A DNA stretch of 64,000 nt from Coprinus comatus (lineage: Eukaryota > Basidiomycota > Agaricomycetes > Agaricales > Agaricaceae), in assembly GCA_034638255.1 (NCBI GenBank), contig JAWPGT010000104.1, positions 1 to 64,000 on the forward strand, in the 5' to 3' direction. Below, in pieces: positions 23,722-35,640 of the stretch (position 1 is its first letter; every line of letters starts with the position of its first letter). The notes beneath the pieces are model-generated. The model made no database searches, was not told where the DNA came from, and saw nothing but the letters and a program-made list of their open reading frames with translations. The position numbers and the translations under genes were made by a program.

Positions 23722-24388
23722 TTAATCTTGTAAAGCCTCTATTTCTCGTTGACTAGTTTCCAAAAACTGTGTATAAGAATCTTGATAATTCGCTACAATC
23801 ATAGTCAACCAAAAGACATACTACAAGAAAAAGAAAAAACGCGTACTTGGTAGTTTCGATAACGCCCGGTATCTAGCCACAACTTCTCTATTATGTGCTA
23901 TCGCCGCAAGTTGAGCATGTTTGATAGTACCTGGTACAATTTACAATTTGTGGTTCCAAGGGTTTTAAGGGACTGACCAGATAAATGAACAACGTAGGGT
24001 ATAACTCTCCAACCATCAATCTCCTTAAGCATAGTCACACCACCCCAAGCTATACGATGTTGATCTCTTCCTACTCGAATGATGCATACATTCGTCATTG
24101 ATGAAAAGTACTTGACTATATGCGCTCTTTTAATTGTCATTGCATATATGCACATAGAAGAAGACTGACCTGTAAGTGATAAACCAACAGCACCCCATCC
24201 GGTATCACCAAAGTTTGACAAAATACTCTGTTTAAGCGCATTGAAGATCTTTTTACCGTCTAAAGGAGTTGTAGGCGGCAGTTGATTTGTTGGTATAAGT
24301 TCTACAAGCAACCATCTATTCTACATTAAAATCAATTATCTGACATTGAGCAAGTAGCAGTAAAGAACGTTACCTTGAACCTGACCAT
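23722..24388 (-). CDS. POP5: POP5 subunit of RNase P / RNase MRP
   Basis: The spliced product begins M-V-R-F-K-N-R-W-L-L-V-E-L; a 15-nt first exon (24388-24374) supplies M-V-R-F-K. The Rpp14/Pop5 pattern follows: F-N-A-L-K-Q-S-I-L-S-N-F-G-D-T-G-W-G, V-K-Y-F-S-S-M-T-N-V-C-I-I-R-V-G-R-D, then a conserved H-L-S-G-T-I-K-H-A-Q block created by splicing out a short intron. A final exon ends ...E-I-E-A-L-Q-D. Four introns; all junctions keep frame. POP5 is a small RNA-binding protein of the complexes that mature tRNA 5' ends and pre-rRNA, acting in the nucleus and nucleolus. The gene is transcribed divergently from the TPR gene at 24473. Confidence 0.88.
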
Positions 24389-24472
24389 GAGGAGAGAGAA
24401 AGAACGAACAAGCGTGGGAAAAAGCGAGATATAACTGATTTTCCGCGCAACAACATCTCTTACGATCCCACT
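24389..24472. promoter_or_regulatory. Short divergent promoter between POP5 and the TPR gene
   Basis: Only 84 bp separate the two start codons, so both promoters and both 5' UTRs must share or overlap this interval. It is AG-rich on the plus strand, and no TATA box is visible. The arrangement suggests coordinated expression, but that is inference. Confidence 0.6.
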
Positions 24473-27178
24473 ATGCCGGCGAAATACTCGCATGTTAAAA
24501 AACGAAATACAGCTGGGCTTCATAAGAAGAACAGCCAACCATCTTCCCAATCCACAAAAAAACATCATCACAAATCTCTAGTAAACCCCCTCATCGACCT
24601 CTCAATCTCACACGCAATTCACACTTTAAACCAACTCGAACCAGCAATATCCGATCTAGAACGTTCAATCTCAAAACTTCTCTTAATACGTTACGAACAA
24701 GATTTAGCTCGACTATTTTCAACTCATTTATATCATGTTTCTTTAAATCAGTTACCCACTCTGGTTATGCGTTGTGTTGGTTTAGCTGGTCCTGGTTGGA
24801 TTGTTTGGAATTATGATTCTGATGAAGTTAAGGATTTCTTTAGGACTCTTATTAGTTTGGATTTAAGAGAGGCTGGTGAAAGAGTGGCTACAAAAAGTGT
24901 CTTATGGTCTTATACTGCTTTACGACAATTTGTGCGTATTTTATATCACTTTCAAATTCACATACAACTTAAAACTTTTTTTTTTTAAAAAGGCATTATC
25001 AAATAACATACCAGTTTGTTCAAAACGAGGACTTCATTCACTTCGTCTTTTACCACATTACGCATCTTTAAAATCCCATCTTGATCAACTCGAATCATTA
25101 CCACCTTCAACGTTTTCAAAACCACCTCATTTAGGAACATTACAACAAGGTCATGAAGCTATTTACGAAGCTTGTAAACGGAAATATGCTCAACCTGAAC
25201 TCGTTCCATTTCCAATTCCAAATCCTTCATCTGAATTATCATCGCCTTCCTTACCTCCACCTTCACCTTCACATCATACACAATCACAATCACATTCAAA
25301 ACCACATCCTTACCCAGAATGGTCAACAACTTCCCAATGGCAACAAAAACTTTCTTTAGGCTACGAAAAATTAACACAAACGTTATGGAATGTAGCTCAA
25401 GAATTTGATGTAAGAGGATATGGATTAATACTTCGTGAGAAATTAACAACCAAATGGTGTGAATGTGGTTGTTCCACTGATCATTTGGGTCAAGTTTGTG
25501 AAAGGACTGTTAGAGAGGATGAAGCTGAGAGGGAATTTGGTTCTGGATTAGGTGAAGGTGAAGGTGAAGGTGAAGGTGAAGGTGAAGGTGAAGGTGAATG
25601 TGATAATATTGAGACAAGTACGAATGCAAGTGGGAGAATTGGTAAAAAAAGGGAATGGGATGGAAGAGGTAGTGGTGTTATAGGTTGGGATACGGAAGAA
25701 GAAGAAGATATTTGGGATGTTGATTTAGATTTTGGTAGTGGTGATTTGAAACCTTCACAATCACAACAACATTTAGAATCGGAATCAGAAACTATTGGAG
25801 ATGTTATGGAATGGAGGTATTTACGTGCTGAAAAGGAGAAAGAAGATGTAAGCCTCTCTCTTGTTTTAATCAGTTTAAATTTTAAATATCTACTAATGTT
25901 GTTATATACAAAAATAATAGGGAAATGTGGCGTATAGAAAAGGAGATTATGAAGTTGCGGTGAAACATTACGAATTGGCATATACTATTGAACCTGAAAT
26001 GCCTGTATATCAACTTAACCTCGCAGCTGCTCATTTAAAACTACAAAAGTACGTATTACATTTATCACAAAAAAATCCTCGTACACATATTATGTTTTCA
26101 GTTGGATCGAAGCAGAAAAAGCATGTACAAATGCTTTAGGTCAACATCGGAGTAGTAAAGGTTATTATCGTAGAGCTCGTGCTTATCGTATGCTTGGAAA
26201 ACCTGAAGAAGCTATTAAAGGTACTTAACCTCTCCCCTCTTTTTTTCCCCTTTAACTTTTTATTTATTTATTCCACCTATCACTAACTGATAATACCCCC
26301 CCCCCCCCCCCCCCCCCCCCTTTTTTTTTTTCTCAATTTTAGATCTACGAACGGTACTACGTATACAACCAACAAGCATAGACGCAATAAATGAATTATT
26401 AATCTTAATACCAATACCAGAAGTTAATCAATCAATTGATCCATCGATACCTTCAACATCATCTTCTTCATCATTACAATTTTCGAAAATGAATTTGAAT
26501 CTGAATATGATGGGGATGGGGAGGAATAAAGGTTTACAACCTCAAATAAATTATGATTTGTTGGATAGGTTGGGTGTTGGTTATCCTCGTCCTAGCCCTT
26601 TAACTGGTTTGAATGGAGAACGAGAAGGAGAAGGAGAAGGGAAGGGTACGTTTGAGAGGAGGTATTCGGATTTCAAGAGGTTGAGGATTGGGTTACCGAT
26701 TTTGAATTTGAATTTGAATTTGAAGGATCAGGGAAAGGGAAAGGGGAAGGTGTATAGGAAAGATGGGAATGGAGGTGAGGATGAAAATGGGGGTGGAACT
26801 GGGAATGGGAAGTTGAAGATTTCTTTGAATAATGTTCAAATCCAACCTCAAAATCAAACTCAAACTCAAACTCAAGCACGTAATGTTAATATGAATACGA
26901 AAAAGTCAAGGAAGGAGGAGGTAGAAGAAAATAATAGGGCGTTTACTGCTATGGCTCAGAGAATGAAGGATTTAGGGGATTATAGAACGAGTGGTAATCG
27001 TAGTGGTGGTGGTAGTGGTAGTGGTGGCGGTGAGGGTGAAGGTGAGGGTGAAGGTGATAGTGAGAAGAGGAAAAGGAAAAATGAAAAGATTAGGGAGATT
27101 GAGTATTTGAGAACTATAGTTAATTGTCCGACTTGGGATAATTATGTGGTTGAAGCAGTTGGTCTTGGTGGTGGGTAA
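24473..27178 (+). CDS. Tetratricopeptide-repeat protein with long low-complexity regions
   Basis: Five exons, 24473-24931, 24993-25847, 25921-26048, 26102-26220 and 26343-27178, join in phase to 798 residues. TPR-like helices are encoded across exons 3-5. They read G-N-V-A-Y-R-K-G-D-Y-E-V-A-V-K-H-Y, then L-N-L-A-A-A-H-L-K-L, W-I-E-A-E-K-A-C-T-N-A-L and G-Y-Y-R-R-A-R-A-Y-R-M-L-G-K-P-E-E-A-I-K-D-L. Such a set usually binds Hsp70/Hsp90 tails or assembles complexes. The N-terminal half (about 300 residues) is not recognised; it has a possible Cys cluster, C-E-C-G-C, near residue 326. (EG)n runs come from GAAGGT repeats at about 25554-25600. A second (GE)n run and NLNLN repeats lie near the C-terminus. 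Start fixed by the only early in-frame ATG, 84 bp from POP5. Confidence 0.75.
26296..26331 (+). repeat. C25-T11 homopolymer run inside an intron
   Basis: A run of 25 C is followed by 11 T within intron 4 of the TPR gene, just upstream of the acceptor ATTTTAG at 26336-26342. Runs of this length are uncommon and polymerase-prone. The exact length may not be reliable. Confidence 0.85.
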
Positions 27179-27988
27179 TTATTAAAATTAAAAAAAGGAA
27201 TGCCAATGAAGGATTATGGATTTCGATTTCGATTAGTTTATGTGTGGTTTTTGTTTGTTTTTCTTTTATGGCTTCTTTTTCTTCTTTCGTTAGTGTTTGT
27301 GTATTGAATTTTGGATCGATGGATGGAATGGGGAATGAAAATGGAAATGGAAATGTTTTGTGTTTGTTGTATTTGTTTCAATTGTTTTTTGTTTCAATCG
27401 TTTCTTTTGCTTATGTTGTATTTTCTTTTTTTTTCTCTTTTTGATTTTTGGAATTATGAAATACCCTCCCTCGAGTGTGTCCATCTTGTTATCCCATTCA
27501 AGAAAATATTATTATAACAATGTGCGGCAGTATAACAGTTTTTTTTTCCAAATCCATACATGTTATGTTTGTCCTCAGCAGTGTGTATAGAAGTTATATT
27601 TAAAGTCGCTCATTTAGCAAAGCTTATGACTTATAATGGCTCTTTACTTTTGGATGGATGTAGGTGCACTGTATAGTTCCCTGTCAGCAGTGACTATGTC
27701 ACACAATTTTGTCTAGAGGTTTCACTTGTATGCATATATAGAGCTACCCTGTCCTTGAAGCATTAACTCAATGCCAGATAAGATGACGGGGAGTTTGAAC
27801 ATCCTATGCCACTAAGTGGGTTATTTTTGTTAAATGAATGGCCAAAAATGGATTTGACGCGGAGCGTAAGGGCCGGTCCATTTCCTTTTTGGGTTACTGA
27901 CGCGATATTGATTTCTGCCCGTCACTACAAGTTTACAACCAACATTCATGCACTTCGCATAACTACGTATTGACTACGTACCACTGGC
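27179..27988. other. Intergenic between TPR and GUP1 genes
   Basis: The T-rich first half is probable 3' UTR. The second half is the GUP1 promoter region. No coding region recognised. Confidence 0.5.
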
Positions 27989-30900
27989 ATGAACATTGAT
28001 ACTGGGTTAGACAACCAAGTTCCGCTACTTCCAATACACAAGGATATACCCTCTGAAGCAACATTACACTCGTCGAGCTTGAAGAGAAGGATGGGAGCAG
28101 GAACTAATTGTCGGCTTACTGACTTGACTGTGAACATACCTTCGTCAAAACGACCAGCCCTGACTACTGCGGAAACTGGCTCTAGAGATAAGCGCCCGGA
28201 GCCCTCGAGATGGGGAGGTTTGGAATTCAAGTTTTACTATGCCGTGTTGCTGGCGATTGTACCGGTTATGGTATGGATACCCGTTTCGCTGAGTACACGT
28301 ATGTCTGTTGCTTCATTGTGCACTGGGATGAAATAACCCATTCCGTTCTCAGCCTCGCATCCCAACTTCCAGTATTATAAAAACAGGCTTGAAAACGGAT
28401 GGATACCTGGCCGACTCATAGTATGTTTTTCATTACTCGTCCCTGGAATACAATGATTCACTTTGATAATCTTTCAGGATAATAGTGATGCGCAATATCG
28501 CTCCTTTCGAAATAACGTGCCCATTCTCAGTGTAGCCATTCTACTCCACCTATTCTCAAAGTTTATCGCTTCGCGCTTACTTTCTTCGACCTCCTCACCC
28601 GATGGTAGTCCTCAGTCTAATGTCGGCAGTCGTACCAACTCACCTTCGTCTATGAGGTTCAACGTCATCTTCTCTTTAATTGCAGTAACTGTGCTGCATG
28701 GCTTCAACGCACTTAAACTTCTCTTCATCCTGTATATTAACTATCTGATCGCACGCAAGTTCCGCGGGTCTAAACTAAATGTCATATCAACTTGGGTTTT
28801 TAATGGTGCTGTGTTAATGGGGAATGAAACTTTCGAAGGATGGAGGCTTGGAAGGTGGTTTGTAGGATTGGCATGGTTGGTATGTGAAATTTGTTTTTCA
28901 TCCTATTTTCTTCAAGTTAAAGGGGATGGAATAGGATGGATATTCTGGCATATATGCGCGCTGGTATATCATATTCAATATCACAATGCTCAGACTTGTC
29001 TCGTTTAATATGGACTACTATTGGGCTAGCAATAAAATGGAGAAAGAGATAGAAGTGTGTCCACTGTTCCCCCATTACACTAATCAAACTCATTGCCGCT
29101 TATTATAGGGTCCTGATGGTCATCGTGTAATATCTGAAAAACAGCGAACCAGCGACCCACACCCCGATTCTGTCTACTCCTTTACAAACCTGATTGCCTA
29201 TGCTTTATACCCGCCTTTATATATTGCAGGGCCGATAATCACATTCAATGATTTCATGTGGCAGGTTAGTACTCCATTCTTTAATGTAGTCATTTTTACA
29301 TATTGTATATCCATCAAGCATCGATATCCTAATAAACAAACCCCCACGTCAACACCCATCCGGGCTTATTGTGTCCGATTTCTATTTTCGCTTCTAACCA
29401 TGGAGTGTATACAACACTTCATGTATGTAGTGGCGATTAAAGACAGGAAGGCTTGGAGTGGTTTTACACCCGCTCAAATTAGCATGGTCGGATTTTGGAA
29501 CTTAATCATCGTTTGGCTAAAGGTACGTTACTTTACTCCCCTGTTAAACAAGGAAGGAGTCGACAATGGCTTTTGTGAATATGTAATGCCGCGGTGACTT
29601 GTGAGCGCCTCCTACGTCATTTTCATTTTATTGCCTTCAAGTCCACACTTTGATTTCTACCTTCCCCGCTACCTTATGATGCCGCCGCTCGTCTCCTCGA
29701 TGATGTCGTTTCTCTTCTTTCATTTTACCGCTTGACTCGAGTTACTCACCATGTTAAATCGTGTTTTACTCTTAGCTTTTGATTCCATGGCGGTTCTTCC
29801 GACTTTGGGCCCTTCTCGATGGCGTTGATCCGCCAGAGAATATGGTACGATGCATGGCCAATAATTACTCCACGCTGGGTTTCTGGCGAAGTTGGCATAG
29901 GAGTTATAATTTGTGGATCATTCGGTACGTATGTTGACAATCTTCTGATGTTTTCCCTGGCATATGTTGGTGTTCCTGGTTAAGAAGACAGTAACGCCTA
30001 GTATTGCACACTGTGTGGAGCAGAAGCTCAATACTTTCGTCATGTCATTGACAGCCTTTTGGTCTTGGGTGAATTTTGTGCCTCCTCATCTGGTCTAGTT
30101 TACCTTGCGCACATGATTTCGGTGACGGCCCTATAATTATCTCCGATAACATGTGTGGCTAGCACACTCTCTATTTCACCCCTGCCTTTCTGTTTGACGG
30201 TTTATCCCGACACTAACACACATGACGACACATAGATATATCTATATTCCACTAGGCGGAGCCAAAAATGTCGTATTGAATACGCTGATCGTCTTTTCGT
30301 TCGTTGCTCTGTGGCATGATTTGACGTTCAAGTTGCTAGCTTGGGGCTGGCTAGTAAGCTTATTTATTATACCAGAGTTACTGGCTAGGTGGTGGCTCCC
30401 TGCTTCAAAGGTGAGTCAGTTTTTATACAATCACAAAGGAGGCCTTTGTTGGTGTCTTTTAGCCAATATAATTGTGCAGTGTGGCTGACATGTGTGGTTC
30501 GCCATTTATTCTGTGGAATGTTACACCATAAAATTGGCGGCAAATATCATGATATCTCATCACACTGGCGGATACCGGAGGTGAGGAGAAACCGAGGACT
30601 TCGTACCCTTCCAAAGTGCTGAAGAGTGTTCGGCGTTCGGTCTCCTCATTATTTTCATTTGAGCCTACCAAAAATCTCAGTTTTCTCGTTTTTCTCCATA
30701 TCGTAATAAACTGAATCTCGCTAACGCCGAATTCTTTCCTCTCTCCTTGCGTCACCGCATTACTAGTATGGATCCAGGGTCTGGTATCGACACTTGTCGG
30801 CTCTAGGTGCAGTGGGTAACATTTTAATGATGATGGGAGCGAATTTGGTGGGCTTTGTCATTGGAACAGACGGTGTGCGTTTCTTTGTAGGCGAATTATT

Positions 30901-31271
30901 CGGCACATTTGAGGGTCAGTTTTTTTTTTCTTTCCTTTTCTTTTGTGCTTCTATTTTGCATTTTTTTTCCTGGTTCTGTTTCAACTTTCTAGACTGGTGA
31001 ATTGTTGACTTGCCATCAAAAATCAGCAGTTGCCTAATTTGTTCTACCACTTTTCTTCTTCGATTTTGCAATTCTCATTTGGGGTGGTGATACTTATCAT
31101 TATATCTAGGACTGATATTCCTTGTGGAGGCAGTGGCTTGTCTGTTCGTCGGTGCACAGCTAATGTTTGAATACCGGTACGATGATCCCTTGTGGTGTCA
31201 ACTGTTGTGTGACTGATTATGTGTTTGACAGGGCTGAGGAAGAGCGCAATAGAATCTTCCGCCGTTGTTAG
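27989..31271 (+). CDS. GUP1: GUP1-type MBOAT acyltransferase
   Basis: Eleven exons can be traced with consistent phase. Exon 1 is 27989-28298; others include 28353-28420, 28478-28879, 28935-29054, 29109-29264, 29319-29522, 29776-29924, 30236-30410 and 30767-30914, ending with R-N-R-I-F-R-R-C. Typical GUP blocks are [56 protein letters not shown] and A-L-W-H-D-L, the last holding the MBOAT histidine. It is a multi-span ER membrane enzyme. Yeast Gup1 remodels GPI-anchor lipids and also affects glycerol uptake. Introns at 29523-29775, 29925-30235 and 30411-30766 are unusually long for this window. Confidence 0.9.
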
Positions 31272-31469
31272 TACAAATGTAGACAGAACAAGATCTTAAG
31301 ACGTAGAGTTGGATCGATCTCAGATAACCGGATTTTTTGCTAGGCCCTGAGTGTCAATGTGTCACACGCTTCCGCTTACCTTTGTATATATATATATCGC
31401 TGCCCAGTTCCGTTCAAGCCCAGACTCATTCCTCCCCACACCTTTACGCATTTCGAAAACCTCCCTTTC

Positions 31470-34106
31470 ATGACGGTTGGTCTCTTCTATCTCGTCATGT
31501 CCAGTTTTTATCTTTGGACTGCATTTCTGACGTAATACATGTTTTTAGAACACTGTCTCGGCTCGTGTACTTATCGTCGGTGGAAGTGTCGGTGGACTAA
31601 CCACCGCCATTGCATTTGCACGCGCCTCACATCGTCCCATTGTTTTTGAAGCAAGGCCAGATGTCTCTCCGGTTAGCTACCACACTTCGTTCAATGCTTT
31701 ACCACTGGTTTGATCGCTTTCTCCCCATTCCTAGGTAACGACGGGTGGCTGCCGGTTACCCCCTAATGTAACTAAAGTCTTGTATGAGTGGGGCTATGAA
31801 CGTCGATTAAGAGAGATTGCTCTTGCATCCTCTGGGATTGACCTTAGACTCTGTGAGTGGCTATTTTTATAGTCTGATTCTAATCATAGATATGTTGATG
31901 TCAATCATACATACATATTCTCTATCAATCATACATATTCCCAAAACTTCGATAAACTGGCTGACTTGGCATATTCGTGTATAGTGGACACCGGAGAACT
32001 CTTGGGTCGACATGTTTGGGAGAAGCAGTTGATTTCGGATGCTGGCGGTGACTTCGTTTTTACTACTGTGAGTGCTCCTGGAGTTATTCCCGGAATGCAT
32101 GTTCATCCTTTTCTTTTTCTGGAATTCCTCGCCTAGCACTGCAAGTTCCTGCAATTCCTGCATGACATTGCCAAGGAACATGATGCTGAACTCCGATATG
32201 GATGCAGGGTCGTCTCAATTGATTTAGAGGCGAAGACGGTAACTTTGGAAAGTGGAGAAGTCGTACAGGGGGATATTATCGTTGGTGCTGATGGATACGA
32301 CGGTATCACAAGAACTTTATTTGATTCCGAAGATGATTCAGTGAAATCTATTTACAACGTGTATAGGTGAGTTTCTTTATACCCCTCCATTATATTTATT
32401 TACTGATGAGTTTTATCCTTGTAGTACTACTATACCCGAGAGTAAAATTCTTGCTGATGTAGAAACAGCAGATTTGTATGACCAAACTCAGGTAAGCGAA
32501 ATCAAAAAAAAAAAAAATCGATTTTGTTTATTTATGAACCGAAAAACTAATTATTTTTGTCATCCTCTATCTCTACATCCCCCTTCCCTTTTCGATCTCT
32601 TTCTCACGCATAACGTTAACCCCTGGACATTCTTCTGATGCGGCTTGTTATGGGTACCACGTACACTCAAACTTCACTTCCTCGTGTTGATATACCGCAT
32701 CCCTCCGTAACGGTCGTTTATTGTAACAGCAGGGACTCAATGCTGGTTGGTTTGGCGATGGTGTTGCTGCTTTAGGATGGCCAGCGGCAAGTGTATTTTA
32801 TCTTTTATCTTTTGAGAAACAGTGTTATACTTCTCGGCTTTTCCGGTTTCCGAGATTCCCTTTTTTCGTTGCCTTCTCCCCTTTCTTCTCCCATTATGCA
32901 ACCCAAACCCAAATTACCCTTTCTCGTGCTGCAATTGGATGTATTATTGTCTCTATTTGGCAAAACCCTTTTTTCGTTTTTCTTTCTTTCTCCTTTTTGA
33001 TTTGAATGCCTGGCTGAACTTTTTTTTTATTTTCTAGAAAGACGGTGAATATGCTTTGGTGGTTTATGGTCCGGTCGAAGGGGAACCAACGGGTTGGTTG
33101 GAGCAAGGTAGTAAGGATCGCATGATTCGATTGTTAGGGAATGCAGAGCCTAGGTGAGCTATTGTCTTTGGATTGTTATTCTATTGGTGGAGGATATCGG
33201 ATGCTTTTTTGAACACTTTCATATCCGAGCCGTATCCGAGGACCTCATCCCTTTCGTTGATATTTTCCCACATATGGTTCCTTAGTGAATTTCTCCTTCG
33301 ATTTTTTTTTTGGGGTTGTCTTCGTCTTCCTCCCATTTATTTGATCTCTCCTGCGATATTTCAATTTGTTTTCTTATCCCCATTAATTTCTTTATTTGTC
33401 TTCAACAACTGATCTTTTATCCCCATGTAGGTTGCGTAAATTGCTAGAATGGTCTCGTGACCCACATATCGTTACTGTTAACAAGGGTAATCCATTGGAC
33501 GATTGGTACCATCCGGATGGTCCTTTGGCCCTGGTAGGCCACGCTGCACAACCTATAGCGGTAAGTTGATCCCCATTCTCTATTGTTTTATTCACTCCGA
33601 TTTTTTACATGATTTTCTGATGCGTTCTGTTTATGATTTTTTCTAGGCTGGTTCTGTACAAGAAGCCGCCATTGCATTCGAAGATGCTGTGACCCTCGGA
33701 AGGCTCTTTTCACATATGCATCGTTTAGAACAAATCACGATGCTTCTTGATGGATATGAAGAGGTTAGAAGATCAAGAGATGTAAGAGCATATGAAAGGA
33801 ATTGGGAGATATCGAATACCAAACGCTTCCCGGGCCATGGCCAATCATAGAGATGCGGCTATGAGGAAGAAAAGGGATGAAGGGAAGATGCTGTTCGAAA
33901 TTGCGGACGAAGCAAATGTTTCTGATGGTTGGGAAGAATGGCAAGGAATCTTGGATCAATTTGCTTATAATGCGGAACATGCTGCTGATGATTGGTGGCT
34001 TTCAACTGGAAGAATGGCAGATTTGAGTAGGGGAGCGGATAAAGCTTTCTTTGAAGTTGTGGTTGCGCAGGCTGTGAAAGAAACGCAAAGCATTTCGGTG
34101 TGTTGA
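31470..34106 (+). CDS. FAD-dependent monooxygenase (salicylate-hydroxylase-like), altered FAD motif, frameshifted C-terminus
   Basis: An N-terminal dinucleotide fold reads A-R-V-L-I-V-G-G-S-V-G-G-L-T-T-A, with the acidic strand end F-E-A-R-P. The middle G-A-D-G-Y-D-G is the FAD/NADPH 'DG' motif, and the C-terminal FAD segment reads G-H-A-A-Q-P...E-A-A-I-A-F-E-D-A. In the family this segment is G-D-A-A-H-P, where the Asp binds the FAD ribityl chain. Many short introns separate the exons. The frame ends at TAG 33848-33850, directly before a segment in another frame (R-D-A-A-M-R...D-D-W-W) that family members carry, so a one-base shift near 33848 is likely. A tiny first exon at 31470-31475 is tentative. 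Substrate unknown; aromatic hydroxylation is the usual reaction. Activity is doubtful given both changes. Confidence 0.7.
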
Positions 34107-35640
34107 AAAAACTCTTAAGAGGTGATCCTGTGCGTGTGGGTGGGTGGGCGGGTTTCTTGTTTACTGAGTCGTTTTGCATCACACCGTCATTTTCTGCATT
34201 TTATCTTTGGATTTTTTTTTCATACTGAACGCTCTCCTATTTGATACCCCACCTTGCATCTTGCACGCTTCATCACATATGGATTTATCCCCGCACATGC
34301 ACACATACATCTTTCAAGTATTTTAACACAAACTTGCTCATGTATATTTTTCTATTAGGTGCTGATCTGGTCTTCTTTCATCTTGCTTTCAACACGTTCT
34401 TATGGTCACTTTGCTATCCCCCCTCCTTTTCTTCCTCTCTCTGTCGATTCTAGAACACCGTACACGATTTCCTGTTCTTGTTCGAGTTCTTGATTTCTTT
34501 TGTAACGACAAGTTTGTTATGATTTAGAATACCCCATTTTTCACTGGAGGTATTTCTATTATTATACTTACTATTCATGACTACTCATTTTTTGATAAAT
34601 ATTACGAACTCTGATGAACATTTTTCATATTTTTGCGTAGTGCATATAGTAGGTACATACGGTATGTAAAAATAAAATGAATATGTCTGCGAAGAATATT
34701 AGAATACGCGGTACTATATCAATGATTCATACCTTCGATGTACAATAAATGTATCGATGAAGTTAAGGATAACAATGAAGGTTTCTGGTACTGATATATT
34801 ACCACGGTGCATACGGGTCAGTGTGTTATGGTTATGTACTGTACAATCCGATCTCTCGCCTTTGAAAATCATTCCCGTAAAGCCTGAAATAGGATGGAAA
34901 TTCTTTCTCCTGCACTTTGCGATGATAATACATCTATCTATAGACGCGGATTTCCAGTTCTCATTAGAAAAAAATGATTGATGTTATATACATAGTTAAG
35001 TTGTGTGGTGTAATAATAACAAAGGGACACTCCGATTCTTGGAAGATCATGTCCATATTTATCTAAATTATTGACGTCTTTGCTTCTCGGATGACGTTAC
35101 CTTATTTTTTCATTACTTTTCTGTTTTCGAATACCCAGTGGACACCGTTGTTGTCTCTGCGTCATTAGTTACTCTTTCCACAATAGAATTCCCGAGGTCG
35201 AAATTAAGTTGTACCCTGTTTCTTTTTTAATGATGAAATATCTGATGAAATATCTGATGATCGACTCTGATTGCCCTTAAGTGCCCTGACTGGAACAAAC
35301 TGGGACTATCTTAGGTGCTCCTTTTGGTAATTTATGTGAACCTAAGTTGTATGATATCAGTCTTTTGTTCCTGTGTTTATTAAACAAGGTGGGTTGTTCG
35401 GTTAGGATCAAACCTTTCAAAGATAAAGATAAATATGTACATATGTAGTTGAGTCACAGGTCAGGTTTTCGGGTTTAAATGTGGATTGAAGGGGATCGCG
35501 TGTGTTACAAGTGTATTTTGAATAACAAAGAGCCTGAGACTGTATATACGATTGCTGGGTTCTCTTGTATGTACAAAGAAAGAACGATAAGCCAATAAAA
35601 GTTTAAAACACCCTATCCATCATTCAAACAACAATCAGCT
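34107..35640. other. Intergenic
   Basis: About 1.5 kb, AT-rich, with no supported gene. It contains a short tandem ATGATGAAATATCTGATGA duplication near 35230-35260. Nothing else noted. Confidence 0.5.
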
